Below are positions 9,097 to 18,438 of a stretch of 64,000 nt of DNA, in pieces. The notes below the pieces were generated by a model. The model saw only the letters and a program-made list of their open reading frames with translations, was not told the origin of the DNA and searched no databases. Position 1 is the first letter of the stretch, and each line of letters begins with the position of its first letter. A program made the position numbers and the translations under genes. This DNA comes from ZC4RG35 sp041747855. GTDB taxonomy: Bacteria > Actinomycetota > Acidimicrobiia > Spongiisociales > ZC4RG35. The DNA lies in NCBI GenBank assembly GCA_041747855.1, contig JBGTEJ010000021.1, forward strand, positions 15,348-79,347, read 5' to 3'.

Positions 9097-10155
9097 TCAG
9101 TCGATCTCGAATACCTCGGCGGGTCCGAACACGCCGGAAACCGCGTTCCTGGTTGCCCACAGACTCCCGTCCTTCCCAAAGGTGATGGCGGTCAGTTCGA
9201 TGATGTCGGTTGCCACCTCCACACACATTTTTGAGGACAGATCGCACGAGTTGATGGTGCCCCCGACTGGGGTTCCGAAGATCTCGACCGCAGCCCAACT
9301 CGCCTCATCCAGTTCGGCCACGTAGAGGTTTCCATCTGGGCCGAACGCGAGGTCGATTATCGAGGTGAACCCGCCATCGAAAACGAGGACGCATCTCGGA
9401 TTCGGGCAGTCGGCTCCGGTTGCGTTCGGTGCCACCTTCCAGATCCGAGACTCTCCGGTGGGTCCGGGGAACCCCTTGAGCTCACCCACGTAGTACCAGC
9501 CATCGGGTCCGATGGCCACGCTGGTGGGCACCGCCTCAGCGGGCATCATCTCGGGGAGGAAGCAGGGGAAGTCCATTGAGTCTGGAGGGCAATCGGCCAG
9601 ATCCTTGATGTTCTGTGTGGAGACGACCTCGTCGGGGAACACCGCGAGGACCTTCACCTGGCCCCGGTTGTTGACATGGAGCAGGTCGTTGCCACCGGCA
9701 TCGACGACCAGAGCAGCTCCTCCCCCCAGCGACTGCACGTCGAAGGGGTTGGAGTCAGGCACATCGTGCCCAGGAATGTGACCGTCGGGGTTGACGGCTT
9801 CCTCGAAGGCGAAGAGGTTCACAATGAGGCGGCTCCCTCCGTTGGAGACACGCCACAGACCCTGCCCGGTGTCCGCAGTCGGATCCGCCCCGGCGCCAGT
9901 GGTCACCCAGAACGTGCCGGATCCGATTGCGCTCACGTCGGTCACTCCTGGACGAGAGATGGTCCGCACTATCGAATCGTTCTTGACGGTGATGATGCCG
10001 GTACTAGCGTCGGCTACCAGCAGGTCACCGTTCGGTGCGGTACCCAGACCGAACAGCGGGCCCTGAAATCCGCCCAACGCCCCGGCGACTGCCGGTGCCG
10101 CCAGCAGGGCTACGACGCCTGCCAGTGTCACGAGTTTGCCCCTCAGACTTCTCAT
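9097..10155 (-). CDS. ScyD/ScyE-like secreted beta-propeller protein
   Basis: 352 residues. A Sec signal peptide (hydrophobic LVTLAGVVALLAAPAVAGA, about 8-26) is followed by repeated propeller-like motifs such as FGLGTAPNGDLLVAD, VAIGPDGWYYVGELKG and LAFGPDGNLYVAELD. These are typical of the ScyD/ScyE family, NHL-like propellers named after scytonemin clusters but widespread in actinobacteria. Probably exported; the ligand or enzymatic role is unknown. It is transcribed in the same direction as the ABC permease gene upstream, with a 137-bp gap. Confidence 0.75.
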   Translation of the reverse strand: MRSLRGKLVTLAGVVALLAAPAVAGALGGFQGPLFGLGTAPNGDLLVADASTGIITVKNDSIVRTISRPGVTDVSAIGSGTFWVTTGAGADPTADTGQGLWRVSNGGSRLIVNLFAFEEAVNPDGHIPGHDVPDSNPFDVQSLGGGAALVVDAGGNDLLHVNNRGQVKVLAVFPDEVVSTQNIKDLADCPPDSMDFPCFLPEMMPAEAVPTSVAIGPDGWYYVGELKGFPGPTGESRIWKVAPNATGADCPNPRCVLVFDGGFTSIIDLAFGPDGNLYVAELDEASWAAVEIFGTPVGGTINSCDLSSKMCVEVATDIIELTAITFGKDGSLWATRNAVSGVFGPAEVFEID

Positions 10156-10292
10156 AGGTACTCCTCTTGTTTGGGGCGTGTCGTCTTCTCACGCTCACCG
10201 CGCTAAACCTACCAACAGGCGGTGCATAGTGGAGAAGGTCGACGCGGAAACCCGGGAGTCACCCATGATCGTGGCCTCAAGTCCGGGAGCGG

Positions 10293-12995
10293 TCAGGTGG
10301 CGCGGCGGGGTGGGGTGACCGGGGCCGAGCGGACCGAGGCCAGGGTGAGCAGCCCGATGACGATCGGGAGGATCACCGCGAAGCCGATCATCCACGCCCA
10401 GGGCACCACCACCCGGGCACCGTCGACCAGTCCGAATGGGCCCGAGTGGACGTAGTCGTTGGCCGAGTTGAACACCTTCACAAGCCCGAGGCCCAAAGGC
10501 ACCGCCAGTGCCATCGCGACCAGGGTTTGGTATCCGGTGAGAAGACCGAGAAAGCGACGTCGGATCGAACCCGGCGCTCCTACCGCGACGATCGTCGACA
10601 CTTCGTTGTCGACCTCGGCAGCGGACACTGCGGTCACCAGGGCGACCACGATCAGCACCACCACCAGGGTGGCTGCTGCCATCAGCAGATAGACGATCGA
10701 GGGTTCGAGACTGGCATAACCGCCATTGATCTCGAGCCCGGACGACCACATCTTCTGTGATTCGTCCTGGGTCATCGGTCGTTCCAAGGTGAACAGTGCT
10801 ACCGGTCTGGTGGCCACCTCCCCGAACTGGGATCGCATCGACTCGGGTATCAGGACCCGGGACATGCTCCATTGGAGGACGGCAACCGGGTACTCACGGG
10901 CGGGGTAGATGACCCCTCCCAGTTCGACCCTGGTGACCTGGTCCTCAACCCCGAGAACCACGATCTCCCCGTTGGCGATCGACGCTGCCACACCGTCATG
11001 ACCGAGGACACGGATCAGGTCCGGGTTGGCCACCGCCACCGGATAGCCGTCGGTCAGCTGAGGGCTGATCACATTCCCGTCGCCCGACTCCCGGATGTCG
11101 AGGAGTTGGCCGGTGACCACGAAGATGTCAAGGGTGTCGAACAGGGCGACGTCGCGTTCGGGGACGATCCCGGCGATCTCGGCCACGTCTGCCTCGGTGA
11201 TCGGGTTGGACCCACCGAAGTTGACGTTGCGATAGTTGCCGCTCAGGACCAGTTGGTCGGATGGCGACGGCAAACCGAAGGCGAGTTGCTGCTCGGCCGT
11301 GGTGGCGGAGACCACCATCGAGATCACCGGGGCGAGGAGGATCACCATGATGGCGGCGACGGCCACCGCCGAGCGGGTCCGGTTGCGACCCGAGTCTCTG
11401 AGCACCAGACGACCCGTCGCCGGGACCTTGTCAGAGAGCTCGGCGACCCCGGCGAGGATCGGACTGGCGAGCAAGGCGACGCCGCCGACGACGGCGGTGG
11501 CCCCGATGCCGACCATTACCCCGGCGGAGCTACTGGTGGAAACAAGGGAGACCGAGATGAGGAGTGCCCCCACCGCGGCAAGACCGATCCCTAGGGGGAT
11601 GATCCACTTTTTCGGTGCTAGCACCGGCATCCGACCCTGGAGGGCGGTGGTGGTGGGCACCCGTGAGGCGGTCCGGGCCGGGATCATGACGGCGAGGAGG
11701 ACGGCCACGACTGCCACCAGCACCGGGCCCAGGATGTCGGTGAAAGCGACGCCCACTCCTGTGATAACCCTGGAAACGAAACGTTGGATGAACGGTCGAG
11801 CGAGGACCATGACCGCGACACCGAGGGCAACGCCTAGACCCGCCCCGATCATCCCGATGGTCAGGCCTTCACCCACCACGGAGCTCTTGACATGTCGGGT
11901 CGAAGCCCCGTTGGCCCCCATCAGCCCGATCTCACGGAGCCGACGCCGGGTGCCGGCGGCGAAGGCTGCGCCGGTGATGAAGGCGACCTCGACCAGGACG
12001 ACGGCGGCGGCGGCAGTCGAGATGAGACCGGGGCTGTCCTCGAACCCGCCCTGGTTGAGCCATTGGGTCCGGGTCTCCACATAAAGGTCGGGCAAGCCCG
12101 TCGGTCGTCCGCTTCCGTAGATCATCTGGTGTGCGGCGTTGTAGACGATGTCCTCGATGGTCTGCCCCGGCCCGGGTTGGGTGTTCCTCACCAGTTCGAC
12201 CAGTTGGGCGATGTCAGCCCCCGTGAGCAGGAGAGAGGTGTAGGGATCACCTTCGAGGAATGCCAGCTCGGGAGGCAAGGGGTCGACCGCAGGCTCTGGC
12301 CAGAACTCGGTCTGGGCGCCGTTGTACCAACTTTCCAACATCGTCATGGCTGCTGTTTCCGCACCCGGGCCAGAGATGAGCATTCCAGGCCCGTCGAGGC
12401 CAACCTCGGCGTTCCCCACAAGTGGTTCGAGGGCGCCGGGGCTGAGCAGGATCACACTGCTCTGGAAATAGAAGGGCTCACTGACCGTGCCCACCACAGT
12501 CAGAGAACCGAAGGGAAGGTTGTCGAACTCGACCGTGTCGCCGACGGTGATCTCCAGTGTTTCCAACAAGGCTGGAGAGAGTGCTACCTCCCCTGCTTGT
12601 GTGGGGAGGTCACCGCCAACTCGAACCAGGAAGCCGGCGGTTACCGGATCTGACATGTCCAGATCCCAGACCTGGGCATAAGCGCCCTCCTCCAGTCGTG
12701 TACCGATCTGTCGAAGCCGTGTGATCGTGGCTTCGGGCGCCACCTCGTTGAGGGTGTCGTCGATCCACTGCTCCAGCTCCGGTGTCGGCCAGTACACATG
12801 GAGTCGCGCCTCGGCGTTCCCGAAGTAGCTCTGGGCTTGTTCCTCTCTGGTGAGTCCGCTGGCCCGGACGATCCCGGCGACAACAACTCCGAAGGCCACG
12901 GGGACCGCGACCAAGAGAACCAGGAATATCGTCCGCTTCCGGTTGCGCCGGGTGTTCTTCACCGCAACCCGGTACGCCGCCCGCCTACCGCTCAT
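10293..12995 (-). CDS. FtsX/MacB-type ABC transporter permease
   Basis: 900 residues. An N-terminal transmembrane helix (about 21-45) is followed by a large extracytoplasmic MacB-PCD-like domain, a block of three helices (about 330-440), further helices and a second periplasmic domain, and a C-terminal block of three helices ending near 890. This duplicated FtsX layout is typical of actinobacterial permeases that act as mechanotransmitters or exporters of lipids, peptides or drugs. The ATG overlaps the ATPase stop by 4 bp (ATGA). The substrate cannot be read from sequence. Confidence 0.88.
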   Translation of the reverse strand: MSGRRAAYRVAVKNTRRNRKRTIFLVLLVAVPVAFGVVVAGIVRASGLTREEQAQSYFGNAEARLHVYWPTPELEQWIDDTLNEVAPEATITRLRQIGTRLEEGAYAQVWDLDMSDPVTAGFLVRVGGDLPTQAGEVALSPALLETLEITVGDTVEFDNLPFGSLTVVGTVSEPFYFQSSVILLSPGALEPLVGNAEVGLDGPGMLISGPGAETAAMTMLESWYNGAQTEFWPEPAVDPLPPELAFLEGDPYTSLLLTGADIAQLVELVRNTQPGPGQTIEDIVYNAAHQMIYGSGRPTGLPDLYVETRTQWLNQGGFEDSPGLISTAAAAVVLVEVAFITGAAFAAGTRRRLREIGLMGANGASTRHVKSSVVGEGLTIGMIGAGLGVALGVAVMVLARPFIQRFVSRVITGVGVAFTDILGPVLVAVVAVLLAVMIPARTASRVPTTTALQGRMPVLAPKKWIIPLGIGLAAVGALLISVSLVSTSSSAGVMVGIGATAVVGGVALLASPILAGVAELSDKVPATGRLVLRDSGRNRTRSAVAVAAIMVILLAPVISMVVSATTAEQQLAFGLPSPSDQLVLSGNYRNVNFGGSNPITEADVAEIAGIVPERDVALFDTLDIFVVTGQLLDIRESGDGNVISPQLTDGYPVAVANPDLIRVLGHDGVAASIANGEIVVLGVEDQVTRVELGGVIYPAREYPVAVLQWSMSRVLIPESMRSQFGEVATRPVALFTLERPMTQDESQKMWSSGLEINGGYASLEPSIVYLLMAAATLVVVLIVVALVTAVSAAEVDNEVSTIVAVGAPGSIRRRFLGLLTGYQTLVAMALAVPLGLGLVKVFNSANDYVHSGPFGLVDGARVVVPWAWMIGFAVILPIVIGLLTLASVRSAPVTPPRRAT

Positions 12996-13711
12996 GACAG
13001 GTCAGCGGTGGGGAGAGGACTCTTCGCCCGCTCCGAGATACCCTCGACCCGACCGTCTCGGAGCCGGATAACACGGTCGGCCCACGCCGCATATGCCGGC
13101 TCGTGGGTGACCATGAGGGCGGCGGCACCTGCGTCGCAGCGGCTTCTCAGCAGCTTGAGGATCGACTCGCTGGTCGCCTCATCCAAGGCACCGGTCGGTT
13201 CGTCGGCGAGGAGGACGGAACGCTGCCCGATCAGCCCACGGGCGATCGCCACCCGCTGCTGCTCCCCACCTGAGAGCTGGTCCGGGTACCGATCGGCCAT
13301 CCCGCCCATCTCGACCTCTTCTAGAGCCTTCTCGGCCATTGTTCGGGCCTGGTCGGGCTTGATCCCGTCGAGCTCTAGTGGGAGGGAAATGTTCTCGGCC
13401 GCGGTCAGCGAGGGCAACAAGTTGAACTGCTGAAAGACATAGCCGACGGCGACCCGTCTCACCCTGGCCAGTTCGTTCTTGGAGAGGGTGGCCAGGTTCC
13501 GCCCGGCGACGATCACCTCACCGGAGGTGGGCTCGTCGAGGGCCCCGGCCATGTTGAGGAGGGTGGTCTTGCCGGATCCGGAGCGCCCGGTCACCGCCAC
13601 CAGCTCACCCGGCATCAGGTCGAGGTCGATGCTGACCAGGGCGTCGACACGCTGTGCGCCGGACCCGTGGGTCTTGCCGAGGCGACGCATGGAGAGGATG
13701 GGTTCGGTCAC
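12992..13711 (-). CDS. MacB/LolD-type ABC transporter ATPase
   Basis: 239 residues from a GTG at 13711, chosen because it overlaps the PadR stop (GTGA) and because sequence upstream of it in frame is the PadR gene read in another frame. Walker A GRSGSGKTT, signature LSGGEQQRVAIARG and Walker B VLLADEPTGALDE are all present. It energises the neighbouring FtsX-type permease on the cytoplasmic side of the membrane. Confidence 0.95.
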   Translation of the reverse strand: MTEPILSMRRLGKTHGSGAQRVDALVSIDLDLMPGELVAVTGRSGSGKTTLLNMAGALDEPTSGEVIVAGRNLATLSKNELARVRRVAVGYVFQQFNLLPSLTAAENISLPLELDGIKPDQARTMAEKALEEVEMGGMADRYPDQLSGGEQQRVAIARGLIGQRSVLLADEPTGALDEATSESILKLLRSRCDAGAAALMVTHEPAYAAWADRVIRLRDGRVEGISERAKSPLPTADLS

Positions 13712-14280
13712 GATGTCACCTCCACGGCCTCGTCCACTCCGACCAACTTGGACCCGAGCTCGGGGAGCCGGGGCATCGAATCGAGCTTGGACTCGACCCG
13801 TTCCAACCAGCGCAACTCGGCGTCGGCGCTGAGGATGAGACGGTCGAGGTGGAGCTGCCAGGCGAAGTCGTCCTCGGCATCGTCGGCCTTGAGGGTGGTG
13901 TAGTCCTGGAGGAGGGCCATGGTCTTGCCACGCTGCTTCTCGATCACCCTCCTCGGGTCGACGACACCGGAGACCATCGCCATGAGGACCTTCAACGAGA
14001 TCTCGTCCCGACCGGACGCTGCCAGGTCGACCGGGGAGGCAAGCCAAGCGGTCGCCTCCTCAAGCCCTGGATCGGTCAGGGTGTAGACCACCCGCCCGTC
14101 GCCGTTGGACTCGACCGATTCGACCAGCCCGTCCCGCTCCAGTCGCTGCAGGGTGGTGTAGACCTGCCCGATGTTGACCTGCCAGGTGTCGCCGGTGGCC
14201 GACTCCAACTCGGACTTGAGCAGATAACCATGGGCGTCGCCCTTGACGAGGATGCAAAGCAAACCTTCTCTCAACCCCAT
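13708..14280 (-). CDS. PadR-family transcriptional regulator
   Basis: 190 residues from ATG 14280, preceded by GAGAGGTG; an upstream start at 14319 would lie inside the operator palindromes and is unlikely. The winged-helix core includes LREGLLCILVKGDAHGYLLK and the wing GDTWQVNIGQVYTTLQRLERDGLV; the C-terminal half is the PadR dimerisation helix region (Vir_act_alpha_C-like). First gene of the operon with the ABC transporter. PadR proteins usually repress adjacent exporters until a phenolic or drug-like ligand binds, so it probably controls its own operon through the palindromes just upstream. Confidence 0.9.
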   Translation of the reverse strand: MGLREGLLCILVKGDAHGYLLKSELESATGDTWQVNIGQVYTTLQRLERDGLVESVESNGDGRVVYTLTDPGLEEATAWLASPVDLAASGRDEISLKVLMAMVSGVVDPRRVIEKQRGKTMALLQDYTTLKADDAEDDFAWQLHLDRLILSADAELRWLERVESKLDSMPRLPELGSKLVGVDEAVEVTS

Positions 14281-14302
14281 CGTCAGCACCTCTCGTTGAT
14301 AG

Positions 14303-14343
14303 GCATACCGGGTATGCATATACGATATACATACCGGGTATGC
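14303..14343 (-). promoter_or_regulatory. Tandem PadR operator
   Basis: Two copies of the perfect 13-bp palindrome CATACCGGGTATG at 14304-14316 and 14330-14342, centres 26 bp apart, separated by an AT-rich spacer holding ATATAC and GATATAC. They lie 23-62 bp upstream of the PadR start. Placement and symmetry indicate the autoregulatory operator; binding is inferred. Confidence 0.75.
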
Positions 14344-14456
14344 GTGTCAAGAATGGGAGCGAAACCTCTCAAGTCTCCTCTACCGAGTCGGTGAGAAGAA
14401 CCGTGCGGTCATCCGTCATGATGGCGAAGGAGCTGGTCCCTCGCCATTGGCCTCAG

Positions 14457-17084
14457 TCATGTCCTACTCGGTGAGGGCCAGTTCTTCTGCACGTATTCGA
14501 AGGCCTGGTCAAGCGTCATTTGGCTCCCCTGGGCCCAGGCTTGCTCGAATCCTTCATTTCCCATGACGGCGCGCGCCTCAGCCCAACTCCTTTCGAAACT
14601 TTCACGACGGTCATCGTCCAGATGTTCACCGATCTCGTCCCTCAGCCTTGCTGCCGCCCCCGCCAGGCGAACGGCGTGCAACGGAGACTTCAGCCCTACC
14701 TGAACACCTGCCAACCGCTCCAGACAACGTACGAATGACGAACGGTCGCCGACATCGTGGCTCCCCTCCAGCGCAGCCAACAGATGGGACTGGGTCTGTA
14801 GGAGATCTCCTTTGGCGTATGCCACCTTGGCGAGATGACGTCTAGCGACAGCGGCACCCCACTCGTTCTCCAACCCGCTGAAGAGTTCGAGACCTTGTTG
14901 GCCGAATTCCTCGGCCAGTTCGTGATGACCAGTCGCCAAGGCAGCATCGCAGAGATTCACCAAGCTGACAGCGCGGCCATAGTTGTCGCCCAGTCCTCGC
15001 AAGATCCGCTCCGCCTCGTTCAGGTGATCGAACGCCTTGGCGGTGTCACCAATGTCGACGGCCAGTCCTCCCAGTGAATTGAGGGTCTGCGCAACTCGGT
15101 TCTCATCTGAGAGCTCTCTGAACATCGTCAGAGCTTCCTCGAATCGTCCCTCTGCCTCTACGAGCCGGCCCAGACGTTCCAGCATGGCGGCGGAGTAGTA
15201 GATCAGTCGGACTCGCAGCGAGAGAGGGGAGTCGTCGTCTCTCTCGATCGCACGGTCAAGCCATCGGAGCGCCTCGATCGCGTCGCCTCTTACATACCAG
15301 AACCAACCCATGGCGTTGACAAGGTCGACTCCGAGCTGTTGGGAACCCTCCGGGTCTTCCAGGGTCCAGTGGAGGGCCGCCTTCAGATTCGATGACTGCT
15401 CGTCGATCCTCATCAACCATGTCTGAGCGTCGGCTCCGTCGATGTGTTCGTTGGCTGTCGTCAATAAGGCGAGTACATGCGTCGCAAGACGATATGAGAG
15501 GTCCGCGGCCTCGCCGACCCGCTCTAGCTCGTCGCGGGCGAAGTCGCGCACAGTCTCGAGCATGTGAAACCGAGAGGTCCCCTCAGCATCCTCGTCTCGC
15601 AACAGCAGGCTTTGCCTCACAAGACTTTCAACCCGTTCCAGGACCCCCGTCTGGCCTTCGGGGTCTATCACTGCCTCGATGTCGGCCATGGTCGCGCCAC
15701 CCGGGAATATGGCGAGACGCCGAAACACCTCACGATCGGTGTCGTCCAAGAGCCGGTAGCTCCAATCGATAGTGGACCGCAGGGTCTGCTGCCTTTCCGC
15801 CATGTCGGGGGATTTTCTCGTCAGCACGTCGATCGTCAGCCTCTCGAGAAGCTCCCGTGGAGAAAGGGTGGCGATACGGGCGGCCGCCAGCTCGATGGCG
15901 AGGGGGATGCCGTCGATTCTGCGGCATATCTCTCTCACGGCGCTCGCGTTTGCAGGGGTGATTTCGAAAGAGGGCTGGATAGCTTTCGCCCGATCCACAA
16001 AGAGGGCAACGGCATCGGAGCGGTCGGCGGCCTCCGACTCGAACCCGTCGTCCATGATCTCGAGTGGGCCAACAGGAAAGAGGTACTCCCCGTATACGCC
16101 AAGAGGCGCTCGGGATGTGGCTAAGACCTTCAGGCTGGTGCAACTTCTCAGCAGGTCGGCAACGAGACCGGGGGCGGCCGTGAGATGCTCGAGGTTGTCG
16201 AGGATCAACAGCATCTCCTTGTCTCGGAGATGTCGGAAGAGCGTTTCGGCCTGATCATCGGCTCCGGACTCCGGGGCGTCCACAGCTCCCCCAATGGCCG
16301 TCACCATCTCATGGGACTCTGTGACGGCCGCCAGGGGAACGAGGGCCGTACCATCCCCGAATCGGTTGGCCACCTCGTTGGCAACACGAATTGCGAGTCT
16401 GGTCTTGCCGATACCGCCGGGACCTACGAGCGTCACCAGCCGATGATCGGGGCGACCCAACATGTCGTCGAGCGCCGCTATGTCGCCCGCACGACCGATG
16501 AATCGAGTGCCCGGCTCGGGAATGTCGCTATCCCACAGCGGTGCAGCCAGCGGGCCGAACCCCTTCTGCAGTCCTTCTGCCTCGAGCTGGAAGAGACGTT
16601 GGGGACGCCTGATGTCCTTGAGCCTGTAAAGACCCAGGTCCATCCATCCGACCTTCGCTCCCGCGGTCAGTTCCATGGTGCTCGAAGATGCGATCACCTG
16701 CCCACCTCTCGCAACTGCCGCGATCCGCGCTGCCCGGTGCACATCCATACCTACGTAATGGTCATCCATCGGAACCGGCGAGCCGGTGTGCAGTCCCATC
16801 CGCACTCGCACAACGACACCGTCCGGCCAGCTGAACTGGGCTAGGGCGCGCTGAGCACCAACTGCAGCCGCAACGGCCCCATCAGCGGTGGGAAAGGCAA
16901 GAAAGGCTCCGTCGCCTGCCGTGTCGACAATCTTCCCGTCGTTCTCCTCGGCGTTGGTCAAAATGATCTTGTGATGGTGGCGTAACAGGTCGCCGTATCG
17001 ACTCCCGAGGGTTTCCAGAAGACGCGTCGATCCCTCTATATCGGTGAACAGGAGCGTGACCGTGCCGGTAGGTAAGTCTTTCGT
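14457..17084 (-). CDS. Class III cyclase / LuxR-type ATPase signalling protein, apparent ACG start
   Basis: The frame is open from an ACG at 17084 and gives 875 residues. From there an N-terminal cyclase domain reads KDLPTGTVTLLFTDIEGST with metal Asp at 15 and the second Asp at 58 (TAGDGAF). It is followed by Walker A GPGGIGKTRLAI of an NB-ARC/LuxR-like ATPase and helical TPR-like repeats to the C-terminus. No ATG, GTG or TTG exists between the in-frame stop at 17085-17087 and the conserved domain; the first canonical start is TTG 16961, which would delete the first metal-binding Asp. A strong AGGAGGG at 17089-17095 sits 4 bp before the ACG. Either a genuine ACG start or an ATG-to-ACG lesion. 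The role is predicted cAMP signalling plus ATPase-based regulation. Confidence 0.8.
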   Translation of the reverse strand, partial: TKDLPTGTVTLLFTDIEGSTRLLETLGSRYGDLLRHHHKIILTNAEENDGKIVDTAGDGAFLAFPTADGAVAAAVGAQRALAQFSWPDGVVVRVRMGLHTGSPVPMDDHYVGMDVHRAARIAAVARGGQVIASSSTMELTAGAKVGWMDLGLYRLKDIRRPQRLFQLEAEGLQKGFGPLAAPLWDSDIPEPGTRFIGRAGDIAALDDMLGRPDHRLVTLVGPGGIGKTRLAIRVANEVANRFGDGTALVPLAAVTESHEMVTAIGGAVDAPESGADDQAETLFRHLRDKEMLLILDNLEHLTAAPGLVADLLRSCTSLKVLATSRAPLGVYGEYLFPVGPLEIMDDGFESEAADRSDAVALFVDRAKAIQPSFEITPANASAVREICRRIDGIPLAIELAAARIATLSPRELLERLTIDVLTRKSPDMAERQQTLRSTIDWSYRLLDDTDREVFRRLAIFPGGATMADIEAVIDPEGQTGVLERVESLVRQSLLLRDEDAEGTSRFHMLETVRDFARDELERVGEAADLSYRLATHVLALLTTANEHIDGADAQTWLMRIDEQSSNLKAALHWTLEDPEGSQQLGVDLVNAMGWFWYVRGDAIEALRWLDRAIERDDDSPLSLRVRLIYYSAAMLERLGRLVEAEGRFEEALTMFRELSDENRVAQTLNSLGGLAVDIGDTAKAFDHLNEAERILRGLGDNYGRAVSLVNLCDAALATGHHELAEEFGQQGLELFSGLENEWGAAVARRHLAKVAYAKGDLLQTQSHLLAALEGSHDVGDRSSFVRCLERLAGVQVGLKSPLHAVRLAGAAARLRDEIGEHLDDDRRESFERSWAEARAVMGNEGFEQAWAQGSQMTLDQAFEYVQKNWPSPSRT

Positions 17085-17275
17085 TCAACCCTCCTGCTGT
17101 TAGAGGCCAAAAGCTATCACGCGTCCTGAGCATCGACCCAGTGGGGCGGGAGAAGACTGACGTACAGTCCAGCCCTGGGGCGCAACGCTCGACCCAGCCG
17201 TGTGGCTCACAAAAGCAGACTCCTCCAAACTCACGATCGTTAACCCCACGCTGGATGTCGACGAGGTTGGGACTC

Positions 17276-17713
17276 CTACTTCTTGATGAAGGAGATCTTC
17301 CCGTCGGTCTCCAATACCGCGAACTTCACTTCGGCAAGGTCGCCAATGCCTTCGAGTCGCGCCGCCTCTTTCAGATCCGACATCGATAACCGTTCGCGTT
17401 CGAGTCGATCCTCGATCGGCTTGCCCTCCCGCAGGATTATCACCGGTTCGCCGGCAAGCACACGGGCCGATCTGGGCCACCGGCGGGTTACGTAGTCAGC
17501 TCCCAGGGTCCAGGCAACAAACACCGCCACAGCCATCATGGCCCCGGTCAGTGACATGTCCTCCTGAGTCACGCCCTGCTGGACGATGTCGCCGATGACG
17601 ACAATGAGAATGAGGTCCAGCGGGGTCAGCTCGGCTATAGACCTCTTCCCCGTTCCCCTCACCATCAGCCAGAGGAACCAGAAGATGACGGTGGCTCGAA
17701 TCAACAGTTCCAC
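17276..17713 (-). CDS. DUF421 (YetF/YdfR-like) membrane protein
   Basis: 145 residues. Three hydrophobic N-terminal segments (about 5-20, 30-47, 55-72), including LTPLDLILIVVIGDIVQQGV, lead into a cytoplasmic domain with VLAGEPVIILREGKPIEDRLERERLS, the conserved DUF421 signature. Shorter than Bacillus YetF. Function unknown. It follows the next gene by 7 bp and is probably co-transcribed with it. Confidence 0.8.
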   Translation of the reverse strand: MELLIRATVIFWFLWLMVRGTGKRSIAELTPLDLILIVVIGDIVQQGVTQEDMSLTGAMMAVAVFVAWTLGADYVTRRWPRSARVLAGEPVIILREGKPIEDRLERERLSMSDLKEAARLEGIGDLAEVKFAVLETDGKISFIKK

Positions 17714-17720
17714 ATCGACC

Positions 17721-18245
17721 TCATGGCATAACGCCTGTCTCGAAATGGACCGTGACCATCTCCTCGCCGGCTATCTCGAGTGCGACCATCGAACTTCGCC
17801 CCGACTGCACCCCGGGCTCCAGCCTGGCGTCCAAGCTCACCGAGATCTCCTGTGCTCCGTCGGGCACCTCGAAGGTCCACCATGTCCATCGTTGGTTTCG
17901 GAATGACGACACCGGATCCGGATGGAGCCCATTCTCGTCGAACATCGCCAGGTAGGCGCTTTCGATACGAATGGTCACCGTCGGAGGTAGCTGAGAGCCA
18001 TCCCCGGTGGCGATTCTCACCTCGAAAGGACTGGCCAATCCCGGGCGGGTCATCGCGGCATGGGTGACTTCGAGGGTGTAGCCGTTGAGGGAGGCCACCG
18101 CCGACGCAGAGCGAACTCCGAGAAGGCCCAGCCCCCCTGCCACGAGAACGACCCCGAGGAACCCCATCGAGATGACCCTTATCGTGCTTTCCCAGCGATC
18201 GGTCCCGCTCAGCTCCGAAACTTTGGTCGAGCTGGATGTCGTCAT
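17721..18245 (-). CDS. Membrane-anchored protein of unknown function
   Basis: 174 residues. One N-terminal membrane anchor (about 23-46, VISMGFLGVVLVAGGLGLLG) after a short Ser/Thr-rich cytoplasmic tail, then an extracytoplasmic beta-rich domain with several strands (YTLEVTHAAMTRPGLASPFEV and on). I do not recognise the family. Its tight spacing to the DUF421 gene suggests the two work in the same envelope process. Confidence 0.65.
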   Translation of the reverse strand: MTTSSSTKVSELSGTDRWESTIRVISMGFLGVVLVAGGLGLLGVRSASAVASLNGYTLEVTHAAMTRPGLASPFEVRIATGDGSQLPPTVTIRIESAYLAMFDENGLHPDPVSSFRNQRWTWWTFEVPDGAQEISVSLDARLEPGVQSGRSSMVALEIAGEEMVTVHFETGVMP

Positions 18246-18382
18246 CTGCCTGCCAGATTACTTTCGAGCCTTTGGCGCGATAGGGTTTGATCGGGGTCAG
18301 GCAGTGCTCGACCACAACTCTCCTCCGACATCCCAGACGTGCCGCCGAGCCGGGGAGATTTTTCGCCCACGCCCAGCGCCTC

Positions 18383-18408
18383 GTTTGAGTGCCCTCCCAA
18401 CCGGGTAT
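18383..18408 (+). promoter_or_regulatory. SigF/SigB-type promoter
   Basis: GTTT at 18383-18386, 16-bp spacer, GGGTAT at 18403-18408, exact match to the actinobacterial SigF/SigB consensus. 30 bp before the GTG of the ferritin-like gene. Confidence 0.8.
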
Positions 18409-18438
18409 TCCGACATCCCCCAAGCAAAGGAGTCGAAG

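Noticed and set aside
12992..14047. Longer start for the ABC ATPase
   Set aside because: The extra 112 residues are the PadR gene read out of frame; GTG 13711 with GTGA overlap is the natural start.
18085..18438. Upstream extension of the ferritin-like protein
   Set aside because: It would cover the SigF/SigB-type promoter and the antisense of another gene; GTG 18439 has a good RBS.
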